A DNA stretch of 9,901 bases from an uncultured beta proteobacterium. GTDB taxonomy: Bacteria; Pseudomonadota; Gammaproteobacteria; Burkholderiales; Rhodocyclaceae. Positions within the stretch are counted from its first letter, which is position 1, and the number at the start of each line of letters is the position of its first letter. Below are positions 1 to 8,104 of this stretch, one piece after another. A model generated the notes under the pieces. That model was not told the origin of the DNA and did not search any database. It saw only the letters and a program-made list of their open reading frames with translations. The position numbers and the translations under genes were made by a program. The stretch spans positions 1 to 9,901 of the forward strand of contig CAIXAY010000258.1 of assembly GCA_903917505.1 (NCBI GenBank), in the 5' to 3' direction.

Positions 1-2239
<2,239 letters not shown>

Positions 2240-2240
<1 letters not shown>

Positions 2241-2641
2241 CAGAGCGGGCGCAGGCTCAGCACCAGGCAGCCGTGCTCGAACAGCTGTTCTTGCAGCCTG
2301 AAGTCGCCGCGCGGCAGCGCGATGCGGCGCTCGAAGCGCCCGTAGGGGATCTCGAGCCGGTGTATCGCCGCGCGTTTGAAGGCCGGCGGAATCGGGCGCG
2401 TTCCGCGCACGACCAGTTGCGTCGGCTCGACGATCACCTCGAGCTGGCTGGCGGCGACGCCCGGCAGCGCGACAAACAGCGTCAATTCGCCGCCCTGTTC
2501 GTACAGGTCGATGGCCGGCTGCCAGCAGGGGAAGCCGGACGCGGCATCGAGCGCGACGACGCGCTGCTGCCAGCGCTCGGCGTTGCGCAGCAGGGCCAAG
2601 GCCTCGGCCCAGATCCACGACCGCGAGTCATGACGCGTCAT
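2240..2641 (-). CDS. Divergent small heat shock protein (Hsp20/alpha-crystallin domain) lacking a C-terminal extension
   Basis: This predicted 133-residue protein is an ATP-independent holdase of the Hsp20 family. The alpha-crystallin domain starts near residue 40 (PAIDLYEQGGELTLF), continues through the VALPGV segment typical of strands beta3-beta4, then VVRGTR and a RLEIPYGRFERRIALP block equivalent to the usual 'ER.YG.F.R...LP' signature. The normal A-x-x-x-N-G-V-L motif is degenerate (LFEHGCL). The protein ends at LSLRPL, directly after the last beta strand, so the C-terminal tail with the I-x-I/V anchor used for oligomer assembly is absent. The N-terminus is Trp-rich. I chose ATG 2641; an upstream in-frame TTG at 2650 is possible. 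No strong ribosome binding site is visible for either. The gene is 35 nt after the preceding hsp20 and its TGA overlaps the lon ATG by one base, so it is fourth in the operon and probably coupled to lon translation. Confidence 0.85.
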
Positions 2642-2676
2642 TGCACACAACCGGGCGCGCGCACGGGCGCGAGCGC

Positions 2677-3183
2677 TCAGTTGACCTTGACCGTGACGCC
2701 CAGCGGTTTGCCCGGTTGCGACTTGGGCAGTTCGACGCGCAGGACGCCGTTCTTGTAGGACGCGCTGGCCTCGTCAGCCTTTACCGCGGCTTGCAGCGGC
2801 ACGACGCGGCGGAAACTGCCGTAGGCGCATTGCATTACCCGCCAGCGGCCTTGCGTGCGCTCATGGTCGAAGCGCTTCTCGCCGGAGACGACCAGGCGGT
2901 CGGCGAGCACTTCGATGTCGATCTCCTCCTTCGACAGGCCGGGGAGCTCGAGGCGCACGACCAGACGGCTGTCGTCTTCGAAGACGTCGCCGCCGAGCAT
3001 CGCCCAGCTGCGCGCCGGCCGAAAGAGATCGTCATCGATGTCGGCGCTTGCCGGAAGATTGGTTTGCTGCCCCGGCCTGAACCGGGTCAGCGCGCTCGCC
3101 GTGGCCGTGCGCAAATGGCGCCAGCCGTCGGCAAGATTGTCCCATAGCGTATCGACGTTTTCCCTCAGGCTTTCGAGTTTCAT
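2677..3183 (-). CDS. Small heat shock protein, Hsp20/alpha-crystallin family (168 aa)
   Basis: This is a cytoplasmic sHSP that binds unfolding proteins and holds them for refolding or proteolysis. It has a long N-terminal arm (about residues 1-60) with an amphipathic-looking start (LRENVDTLWDNLADGW). The alpha-crystallin domain runs from about residue 63 to 155: GDVFEDDSRLVVRLELPGLSK, then LVVSGEKR, then the CAYGSFRRVVPLQ block and the classic A-S-Y-K-N-G-V-L motif ending in ELPK. The C-terminal tail carries V-T-V, a variant of the I-x-I/V assembly motif. The reading frame extends to a TTG at 3189, but the Shine-Dalgarno GGAGG lies only 3 nt before that TTG and 9 nt before the ATG at 3183, so 3183 is the likely start. 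It is third of four hsp20 genes in the operon. The 54-nt spacer before it contains a strong palindromic hairpin (3207-3225). Confidence 0.93.
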   Translation of the reverse strand: MKLESLRENVDTLWDNLADGWRHLRTATASALTRFRPGQQTNLPASADIDDDLFRPARSWAMLGGDVFEDDSRLVVRLELPGLSKEEIDIEVLADRLVVSGEKRFDHERTQGRWRVMQCAYGSFRRVVPLQAAVKADEASASYKNGVLRVELPKSQPGKPLGVTVKVN

Positions 3184-3206
3184 GGGCAAATTCCTCCAGA
3201 CAAGGC

Positions 3207-3225
3207 GCGGCCGCGCGGCGGCCGC
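3207..3225. repeat. Twin GCGGCCGC palindromes forming an intercistronic hairpin
   Basis: Two copies of the 8-bp palindrome GCGGCCGC (3207-3214 and 3218-3225) are separated by 3 nt. Each is self-complementary, and together they can form an 8-bp stem with a 3-nt loop. The element lies in the 54-nt spacer between the second and third hsp20 genes, just upstream of the Shine-Dalgarno sequence of the 2677-3183 gene. It could act as an RNA stability or processing element that sets relative expression. There is no U-run, so it is not a canonical terminator. Confidence 0.5.
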
Positions 3226-3237
3226 ACCGTGGAAAAA

Positions 3238-3624
3238 TTACGCGACTCTGACCTCGACCTTGCGCGGCTTGGCGTGCTCGGCTTTGGGAATATGCAACTT
3301 CAGGACGCCATTCTTGAACTCGGCCGCAACTTTTTCGCAGTCGAGTTCCTGGCCCAGGCTGAAGGCCCGCTGATAGCGCGCCAGATTGACCTCGGCATGG
3401 CTTGCTTCGACATTCGCGGCGACCGGCAGGCTGACCTCGCCTTCGATGGTCAGCGTGTCGGCCTCGACGCGGATATTGAGCTTGTCCTTGGGCACGCCCG
3501 GAAGATCGGCGTAAAGGGTGATGCCCGACGCGTCTTCAATGACGTCGACCGGCGGCAGCATCCGGCTGTCGTCGTAGCGTGCCTGTTCTTCGCTCTTGGC
3601 GATCTTGGTGTCCTTGTCCGACAT
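3238..3624 (-). CDS. Small heat shock protein, Hsp20/alpha-crystallin family (128 aa)
   Basis: This is a compact class A-type bacterial sHSP. A short charged N-terminal arm (MSDKDTKIAKSEEQ) is followed by the alpha-crystallin domain from about residue 24: PPVDVIEDASGITLYADLPG, LTIEGEVSLP, a YQRAFSLGQELD block and the canonical A-E-F-K-N-G-V-L motif with HIPK after it. The tail V-E-V serves as the I-x-I/V-type anchor. The reading frame extends to a TTG at 3642, but AGGAGA lies about 8 nt before the ATG at 3624 and overlaps the TTG-initiated reading, so 3624 is the better start. It is 20 nt downstream of the first hsp20 gene and second in the sigma-32-controlled operon. The paralogues in the operon differ mostly in the N-terminal arm, which in this family sets substrate binding and oligomer type, so they may form mixed oligomers (inference). 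Confidence 0.94.
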   Translation of the reverse strand: MSDKDTKIAKSEEQARYDDSRMLPPVDVIEDASGITLYADLPGVPKDKLNIRVEADTLTIEGEVSLPVAANVEASHAEVNLARYQRAFSLGQELDCEKVAAEFKNGVLKLHIPKAEHAKPRKVEVRVA

Positions 3625-3644
3625 GATTTTCTCTCCTTTCAATG

Positions 3645-4082
3645 TCAGTGCACTTCAATGCGGCGCGGTTGTGTCGACGCGCGGCGCTTGATGCTGATAT
3701 GCACGACGCCGTCGTTGTAGTCGGCCGTCACGCGCTCGGGATCGACGTCGTCCGACAGGCTGACGGCGCGCCGGAAACGCCCATCGAAACGCTCGTTGAT
3801 ATGGATCGACGACTTGCTGTCTTCAGCCGGCAGATCGCTGTGCCGTTCGCCGGACAGCGACAGCACGCCGCGTTCTATGGTCACGTCAAGGGTCTTGGGG
3901 TCGAGTCCGGGCGCGAAGGCGTAGACCTCGACCGAGTCGGGCGTGCCGCCGATATTGAGCGCCGGGAAACCGTTGCGGCCGAAGCCGCGAATGCTGGTCG
4001 TCGGGCTGGAGAAACGTTGCATCTCGCGCTGGAGACGATCCAATTCAGCGAAGAACGTGCTCGGGAACAAGGTTCGGTACAT
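3645..4082 (-). CDS. Small heat shock protein, Hsp20/alpha-crystallin family (145 aa), first gene of the heat-shock operon
   Basis: This is a holdase chaperone of the IbpA-like bacterial sHSP type. It has an N-terminal arm MYRTLFPSTFFAELDRLQRE (about residues 1-20, a common opening in proteobacterial sHSPs), then an alpha-crystallin domain from about residue 45 to 137. That domain contains VEVYAFAPGLDPKTLDVTIE, LSLSGER, the ERFDGRFRRAVSLSDDVD block and A-D-Y-N-D-G-V-V, an A-x-x-x-N-G-V-L variant. The last residues RRIEVH contain an I-x-V anchor at the extreme C-terminus. The start is ATG 4082, with AAAGGAG about 7 nt upstream. It lies roughly 47 nt downstream of the predicted transcription start of a sigma-32 promoter, and the short leader contains a GC-rich hairpin. 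Three more hsp20 genes and lon follow on the same strand with gaps of 20, 54, 35 and -1 nt. Confidence 0.95.
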   Translation of the reverse strand: MYRTLFPSTFFAELDRLQREMQRFSSPTTSIRGFGRNGFPALNIGGTPDSVEVYAFAPGLDPKTLDVTIERGVLSLSGERHSDLPAEDSKSSIHINERFDGRFRRAVSLSDDVDPERVTADYNDGVVHISIKRRASTQPRRIEVH

Positions 4083-4106
4083 TGCATCTCTCCTTTCTGA
4101 TCAAAC

Positions 4107-4125
4107 CCGCCAGCCACTCCGGCGG
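4107..4125 (-). other. Hairpin in the 5' leader of the first hsp20 gene
   Basis: CCGCC (4107-4111) and GGCGG (4121-4125) are inverted repeats around a 9-nt loop, within the predicted untranslated leader of the heat-shock operon. sHSP leaders often contain RNA thermometers (ROSE, FourU), but here the Shine-Dalgarno sequence (complement of about 4090-4095) lies outside the stem, and I see no sequence able to pair strongly with it. A role in leader stability is as likely as thermosensing. Confidence 0.35.
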
Positions 4126-4135
4126 TCTGAACATG

Positions 4136-4163
4136 AAATGGGGTTTGCTCGCGCATTTTCAAG
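4136..4163 (-). promoter_or_regulatory. Sigma-32 (RpoH) heat-shock promoter for the hsp20-lon operon
   Basis: On the minus strand the sequence reads CTTGAAA (-35, plus coordinates 4157-4163), a 13-nt spacer, then CCCCATTT (-10, 4136-4143). This matches the enterobacterial sigma-32 consensus CTTGAAA-N11-16-CCCCATnT at every fixed position. Transcription would start near 4128-4130, about 47 nt before the first hsp20 ATG at 4082. The position directly upstream of four sHSP genes and lon, all known RpoH-type targets, makes the assignment strong. No transcription data are available here. Confidence 0.9.
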
Positions 4164-4286
4164 CGGCGCCGAGCGTCGCTCCCGGGGCTTTCGGTTCGCG
4201 TCCTGACGGCTCATACTTGGCGTGCCTTTCGCTCGACGGCCGCAGCGAGTCCGAAGCCGGCCAGACAATAATTAAAGCGCATCGCC

Positions 4287-5003
4287 ATGACGAAAATCTT
4301 CCGTTGTCCGAAGTGTGACGCGCGCTTCGATCCGCCACACGACGCGCATTCCGAGTGCCCGCATTGCGGCATCTGGTTCAACAAATGGAATGACGAACCG
4401 GCGCCGGCTCCCGCGCCGGCGGAGGAAGAAGCGATCGCCGGCGCCATGGCCCCTGCGGCGCTCGATCCGCTGACTTACTTCGGGCGCGTCGCGGCGCTGG
4501 TCTTCGTCGCGGTCTGGGGCTCGCGGCTCGCGGCGATGGATTATCGCGAAGCCGAAATCAACGGCTCGTTCATGCACGCGATCGTGCTGCCGATTCACGA
4601 GGCGGGACACATCTTTCTCATCCCCTGCGGCGAATTCATGACCATCCTCGGCGGCAGCCTGTTTCAGGTCGCCTTGCCGCTGGCCATAGGCGCGGCTTTC
4701 CTGTGGCGCCAGCGCGATCCTTTCGGCGCGGCGATCTGCCTGTGGTGGGCGGGCGCCAGCGTGGTCGATCTGGCGCCCTATATCTGGGATGCGCTCGAGC
4801 CGCAGATGCTGCTGCTCGGCGGCCATACCGGCGAGGACGGCCCGCATGACTGGATTTATCTGCTCGAGCGGCTGGGCGCGCTGCGGCATGCGCATGCCTG
4901 GGGCGTCGCCGCGCATCGCCTCGGAAGCCTGATGATGCTGGGCGGGGTGGCGTGGGGCGCCTGGCGGCTGTGGCGGCAGCGACCGCAAGCCGAGCGCGGC
5001 TAA
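4287..5003 (+). CDS. Uncharacterised zinc-ribbon membrane protein with HEAGH motif; putative M50-like metallopeptidase
   Basis: This predicted 238-residue protein begins with a zinc ribbon, CPKC (residues 7-10) and CPHC (24-27), followed by a Pro/Ala-rich linker (about 37-58). The rest is hydrophobic with perhaps four to five membrane segments. The first spans about residues 64-83. HEAGH (104-108; DNA 4596-4610) sits at the edge of a second, followed by a GGSLFQ segment and later VVDLAPYIWDA, in which D161 or D168 could be a third metal ligand. HExxH plus a distal Asp in membrane segments is the layout of the M50 (site-2 protease/SpoIVFB) family, but the standard LDG motif is not present, so peptidase activity is inferred. 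I recognise the pattern as that of a conserved hypothetical family with no known function. It is divergent from the sHSP-lon operon, and its stop overlaps the ppnN stop by 4 nt (convergent). The ribosome binding site before ATG 4287 is weak. Confidence 0.85.
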   Translation: MTKIFRCPKCDARFDPPHDAHSECPHCGIWFNKWNDEPAPAPAPAEEEAIAGAMAPAALDPLTYFGRVAALVFVAVWGSRLAAMDYREAEINGSFMHAIVLPIHEAGHIFLIPCGEFMTILGGSLFQVALPLAIGAAFLWRQRDPFGAAICLWWAGASVVDLAPYIWDALEPQMLLLGGHTGEDGPHDWIYLLERLGALRHAHAWGVAAHRLGSLMMLGGVAWGAWRLWRQRPQAERG

Positions 5004-6379
5004 GCGCGCTCCTTGCCCACGATGCGGTAGCAAGGCGCGTATTCCCTGCCCGGCAGCTTCATGCGCTGCTGCGCCACGAAGGAACTCAGGAGCGCGTCCA
5101 TCGGCGCCATGATCGCCGGATCGCCGTAGATTTCGAAACAGCCATGCTTCTCGATTTCGCGCAGGCCTTCGGCCTTGACGTTGCCGGCGACGAGGCCCGA
5201 AAAAGCCCGGCGCAGGTTGGCGGCCAACGCGTGCGCCGGCTGGTCCTGCTGCAAATGCAGCTGGCGCATGGCGGCGTGCGTCGGGCGGAAACGCGTTTGA
5301 AAATCGCGCGCTATCCGGAGCAGCCAGTTGAAGTTGTAGGCATCGTGTTTGCTCTTGCGGAAATCGCGCACGTCCTGCAAGCCGGCCTTGATCTCGCGCG
5401 CGACCTCGTCCGGATCGTCGATGACGATCTTGTAGTGGCGCTGGGCCTCGGCGCCCAGGGTCTGCGCTATGAATTCGTCGATGCGCCGGAAATAGTCCGC
5501 AGCGCTTTTTGGCCCGGTGAACACCAGCGGGAACGGCAGCTCGGCGTTGTCCGGGTGCAGCAGGATGCCGAGCAGGTAGAGGATCTCTTCCGCCGTGCCG
5601 ACGCCGCCGGGAAACACGACGACGCCGTGGCCGACGCGGACGAAGGCTTCGAGCCGCTTCTCGATGTCCGGAAAAATGACGAGTTCATTGACGATCGGGT
5701 TCGGCGCCTCGGCGGCGATGATTCCCGGTTCGGTGAAGCCAAGGTAACGGCCGCCGATGCGCTGCTTGGCGTGGCCGATCGCGGCGCCCTTCATCGGCCC
5801 CTTCATGGCGCCCGGGCCGCAACCCGTGCAGATGTCGATGCCGCGCAGCCCCAATTGGTAACCGACGAACTTGGTGTATTCGTATTCCTCTCGGCTGATC
5901 GAGTGGCCGCCCCAGCACACGATGACGTTGGGATTGGTCATCGGCTTCAGGATCCCGGCATTGCGCAGGATGTGGAACACCGTGTCGGTCATGCCGTCGG
6001 AGGTCGTCTGGTCGAATTTCGGATTGCCGCGGATTTCGTCGCCTAGGTAGATCACGTCGCGCAGCACCGCGAACAGATGCTCGCGGATGCCGGTGATCAT
6101 CTTGCCGTCGACGAAGGCGCTGGCCGGCGCGCCGCTGATGTCGAGCTTGATGCCGCGCTCGCGATCGATCATCTGGATGTCGAAGGACTTGTAGCGCTCG
6201 AGCAGTTCCAGGCCGTCGTGCAGCTCGTTGCCGCAATTGAGCACGGCCAGCGCGCAATTGCGGAAAAGCTGGTGCAGCCCGCCGTGGCCGCGGTCAAGCA
6301 GGCTCGCGACTTCGGCGCGCGACAGGACCTCCATCCGGCCGATCGGTGAGACCTGGGTATCGACGACATCGTAAGACAT
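5000..6379 (-). CDS. ppnN: Nucleotide 5'-monophosphate nucleosidase PpnN (YgdH, LOG family)
   Basis: PpnN cleaves purine and pyrimidine nucleoside 5'-monophosphates to free base and ribose 5-phosphate, feeding nucleotide salvage. In E. coli it is a (p)ppGpp target. The predicted 459 residues agree with the E. coli enzyme (454). The order is an N-terminal domain of the DUF4478 type (about 1-140), a central Rossmann-like LOG domain with VIVCWGGHS, GCGPGAMKGPMKGA and the signature PGGVGTAEE at 5585-5611 (residues 257-265), then a C-terminal DUF3412-type domain ending in YRIVGKERA. The frame remains open upstream to 6508, but that stretch overlaps the thioesterase gene and is not family-like. ATG 6379 gives the expected MSYDVVDTQVSP start with AAGGTG about 7 nt upstream. 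The gene starts 11 nt after the thioesterase stop, so the two are probably co-transcribed. Confidence 0.95.
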   Translation of the reverse strand: MSYDVVDTQVSPIGRMEVLSRAEVASLLDRGHGGLHQLFRNCALAVLNCGNELHDGLELLERYKSFDIQMIDRERGIKLDISGAPASAFVDGKMITGIREHLFAVLRDVIYLGDEIRGNPKFDQTTSDGMTDTVFHILRNAGILKPMTNPNVIVCWGGHSISREEYEYTKFVGYQLGLRGIDICTGCGPGAMKGPMKGAAIGHAKQRIGGRYLGFTEPGIIAAEAPNPIVNELVIFPDIEKRLEAFVRVGHGVVVFPGGVGTAEEILYLLGILLHPDNAELPFPLVFTGPKSAADYFRRIDEFIAQTLGAEAQRHYKIVIDDPDEVAREIKAGLQDVRDFRKSKHDAYNFNWLLRIARDFQTRFRPTHAAMRQLHLQQDQPAHALAANLRRAFSGLVAGNVKAEGLREIEKHGCFEIYGDPAIMAPMDALLSSFVAQQRMKLPGREYAPCYRIVGKERA

Positions 6380-6390
6380 GCGCTTGCACC

Positions 6391-6891
6391 TTATGGCTTG
6401 TTGCGAACCCTGCTTCTCGATTTCGGAGTTCCGACCAGCGCCGCGAGATAGGCGGCAGAAAATTCGCTCGGCATCCGGCGCGGGCGGCTGGTGCTCATCT
6501 CGATGCACACCAGTTGCCAGCGTCCGCGCAGCAGCGTTGCCTGGTCGCGCAGACGTACCAGCTGGAAGCGGCGCTCCAGGGTGATCTTACCATCGCTGCC
6601 GGTCAGCCACGTGGCGAGCAGCAGCTCGTCGCCGAGAAAGCTGGCCAGCAGGTATTCATACTCGCCGTGGCGTATGGTCATGGCGCGATCGAGGCGCGCA
6701 TATTCGGCGAGCGGCAGGCCGAGCGCGTCGGAGTGCGCCCAGGCGACGCTTTCGCACCAGCGCACGTAGACCGCATTGTTGGTATGGTTCAGGCCGTCGA
6801 TATCGTCGACGCCGGGTGTTACGGCGAGCGTGAATGGCCCGGGATAATCCCAGGCGATTTTCGCGGCAAGTTCATTGTTCATCGCATCCAT
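6391..6891 (-). CDS. Acyl-CoA thioesterase, 4-hydroxybenzoyl-CoA thioesterase (4HBT/YbgC-like) hotdog family
   Basis: This is a single hotdog-fold protein of 166 residues that probably hydrolyses an acyl-CoA thioester. The substrate cannot be told from sequence. The family signature is visible at residues 29-45: DDIDGLNHTNNAVYVRWCE, corresponding to the common 'D.D..GHvNN..Y....E' with its conserved Asp, His and Asn residues. It is followed by MTIRHGEYEYLLASFLGDEL and a central ERRFQLVR strand typical of 4HBT proteins. The basic C-terminal tail after about residue 133 (RPRRMPSEF) is also common in this group. ATG 6891 is used here; an in-frame ATG at 6882 is equally possible, since neither has a strong ribosome binding site. 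It is the first gene of a likely two-gene operon with ppnN, and its upstream spacer carries a long hairpin. Confidence 0.9.
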   Translation of the reverse strand: MDAMNNELAAKIAWDYPGPFTLAVTPGVDDIDGLNHTNNAVYVRWCESVAWAHSDALGLPLAEYARLDRAMTIRHGEYEYLLASFLGDELLLATWLTGSDGKITLERRFQLVRLRDQATLLRGRWQLVCIEMSTSRPRRMPSEFSAAYLAALVGTPKSRSRVRNKP

Positions 6892-6944
6892 GCAAGTGAG
6901 CGTCCTGATGTGCGGTGGGGTCGCACCGAGCCACGAATGCTAAC

Positions 6945-6996
6945 GCAATCCGGGGCGCTTGCCATCACAAGACGGCAAGCGCCCCAGGGCGATTGC
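6945..6996. other. Long two-part hairpin in the thioesterase-usp spacer
   Basis: A perfect 12-bp inverted repeat, GGGGCGCTTGCC (6952-6963) and GGCAAGCGCCCC (6974-6985), surrounds a 10-nt loop. A second repeat, GCAATC (6945-6950) and GATTGC (6991-6996), extends it across an asymmetric internal loop (1 nt against 5 nt). It lies downstream of the usp genes and upstream of the thioesterase on the minus strand. There is no U-tract on either side, so it is not a canonical intrinsic terminator. It may end or trim the usp transcript, or be a mobile palindromic element. Confidence 0.6.
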
Positions 6997-7002
6997 ATGA
7001 AT

Positions 7003-7030
7003 GGCGCCGGCGTTCGCCGGGATGACGAGA
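7003..7030. repeat. REP-like palindromic element
   Basis: GGCGCCGGCGTTCGCCGG followed by GATGACGA contains the palindrome CCGGC-GTTC-GCCGG (7007-7020) and the flanking GATGACG. This resembles the 'CGTCATCCCGGCGAACGCCGG' type of short dispersed intergenic repeat found in many proteobacterial genomes. Only one copy is in the window, so repetition is inferred from similarity to that known pattern. Confidence 0.4.
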
Positions 7031-7094
7031 TTGTCGGAAAGACTGAAAGACCGGCGTGTCCGCAAAGCGCGCGTTGCACACCCGGCCGATCGAA

Positions 7095-7538
7095 TCAGCG
7101 GTAGACGAGCACCGGGATCTTCGAGTGGGTCAGCACCTTGTGGGTTTCGCTGCCGAGCACCAGGGCGCTCAAACCACGCCGCCCGTGCGAGGCCATGAAG
7201 ATCAGGTCGCAGTCGTTCTGCGTCGCCGCTTCGATAATTGCCTTGTAGATCACTTCACTGGCCACGAGCAGTTTGGTGCATTTGACGCCGGCTTGCCGGC
7301 AAAGGTCTTCGACGAAGCCGAGAATCTCCTGCGCCTCCTGCTCGGCAAGCTCCTGAAACCGGCCGGGCGGGGTCGAATCGAAGACCACGCCTTCGCTGTA
7401 ATAGGAGAAGGGATATTGCGGCTTGGCGTAGAAGGCGTAGATGCTGGCGCCCGCCTCCTTGGCCAAAGAGACTGCGCGGCGGGTCGCGTCCTGAGAAAAT
7501 TCGGAACCATCGGTCGGAACAAGTATGCGCTTGAACAT
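7095..7538 (-). CDS. Universal stress protein, UspA family (147 aa, downstream copy)
   Basis: This is a single-domain UspA-fold cytoplasmic protein, usually a dimer that binds ATP and supports survival under stress. The N-terminus MFKRILVPTDGSEFSQ carries the nucleotide-binding Asp of the PTDGS strand-loop. The C-terminal DLIFMASHGRRGLSALVLGS fits the ATP-binding pattern G-x2-G-x9-G-S, with Ala in place of the first Gly, as is common in the ATP-binding subgroup. The open frame reaches a TTG at 7562, but AAGGAG lies 5 nt before ATG 7538, which matches the family start. A close paralogue lies 64 nt upstream, and the two probably share a transcript. The intervening spacer contains a 6-bp GC hairpin (7566-7582). 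The central part (about residues 45-72, PQYPFSYYSEGVVFDSTPPG) is where it differs most from the paralogue. It is not necessarily the orthologue of E. coli uspA, so I give no symbol. Confidence 0.93.
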   Translation of the reverse strand: MFKRILVPTDGSEFSQDATRRAVSLAKEAGASIYAFYAKPQYPFSYYSEGVVFDSTPPGRFQELAEQEAQEILGFVEDLCRQAGVKCTKLLVASEVIYKAIIEAATQNDCDLIFMASHGRRGLSALVLGSETHKVLTHSKIPVLVYR

Positions 7539-7565
7539 GACGACTCCTTTTCGCAGCGCCAAGCG

Positions 7566-7582
7566 CGGCGCCCTGAGCGCCG
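7566..7582. other. Intercistronic hairpin between the two usp genes
   Basis: CGGCGC (7566-7571) and GCGCCG (7577-7582) form a 6-bp stem with a 5-nt loop in the 64-nt spacer between the two usp genes. There is no U-tract. It may be a weak processing or stability element; at this GC content it could also be chance. Confidence 0.3.
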
Positions 7583-7602
7583 TTCGCCCGGCGCCATCAA
7601 AG

Positions 7603-8046
7603 TCAGCGATGAACGAGGACCGGGATTTTCGAGTGCGTCAGCACCTTGTGGGTTTCGCTGCCCAGCAGCAAGGCGCTCAAGCCGCGCCGGCCGTGCGACG
7701 CCATGAAGATCAGATCGCAGCCCCCGGTTTCCGCCGCCTCGATGATGGCTTCGTAGACGATGTTGCTGGCCAAGGACATCTTGGCGCACTTGACGCCGGC
7801 TTCCCGGCAGAGATTTTCGACAAACCCGAGAATTTCCTCTGCCCGTATTTCTTCGTTGGCCTCGCTTTCCCGAGGGTGCACATAGGACATTTCGCCGCCG
7901 GCGTAGTGCGACGGATCGCTGAATTCGCGCTTGGCATAGAAGGCGGTGATGCTTGCCCCGGTGTCCTTGGCGAAGGATACCGCCCGGCGCACGGCGTCCT
8001 GAGAAAATTGAGTGCCATCAGTAGGAACAAGAATGTGCTTGAACAT
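7603..8046 (-). CDS. Universal stress protein, UspA family (147 aa, promoter-proximal copy)
   Basis: This is a paralogue of the downstream gene and the same length. MFKHILVPTDGTQFSQDA at the N-terminus and DLIFMASHGRRGLSALLLGS near the C-terminus give the UspA fold with an ATP-binding loop (A-x2-G-x9-G-S). The last 35 or so residues are almost identical to the neighbour, differing by Val/Leu and Tyr/His only, while the middle (about residues 45-72) has diverged, with YAGGEMSYVHPRE in this copy. The frame is open to 8100, but ATG 8046 has AAGGAG 5 nt upstream and gives the usual family start. A plausible promoter lies at 8076-8104. The two genes are probably one transcription unit. Tandem Usp genes near heat-shock genes are common in environmental betaproteobacteria, in keeping with a stress-response neighbourhood. 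Confidence 0.93.
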   Translation of the reverse strand: MFKHILVPTDGTQFSQDAVRRAVSFAKDTGASITAFYAKREFSDPSHYAGGEMSYVHPRESEANEEIRAEEILGFVENLCREAGVKCAKMSLASNIVYEAIIEAAETGGCDLIFMASHGRRGLSALLLGSETHKVLTHSKIPVLVHR

Positions 8047-8075
8047 GATGACTCCTTTCTTCCAACCGCACTTTA

Positions 8076-8104
8076 AACATAGTCCGCAATCGCCCGACAT
8101 ACAA
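8076..8104 (-). promoter_or_regulatory. Possible sigma-70-type promoter for the usp pair
   Basis: On the minus strand TTGTAT (8099-8104) is separated by exactly 17 nt from TATGTT (8076-8081). The match to TTGACA/TATAAT is partial (three and four of six). Transcription would begin near 8069, about 23 nt before ATG 8046, leaving room for the AAGGAG ribosome binding site. It is a position-supported guess only. Confidence 0.4.

Noticed and set aside
3184..3189. TTG starts upstream of the hsp20 genes (3189, 3642) and the usp genes
   Set aside because: Shine-Dalgarno spacing and family alignments favour the internal ATGs at 3183, 3624, 7538 and 8046.
4272..5033. 253-codon minus-strand open frame opposite the zinc-ribbon gene
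   Set aside because: Composition is Arg/Ala/Gln-rich with no domain, and it overlaps the clearly structured plus-strand protein and the ppnN 3' end.
6380..6508. Upstream extension of ppnN by 43 codons
   Set aside because: It lies inside the thioesterase gene, is not family-like, and ATG 6379 has its own ribosome binding site.
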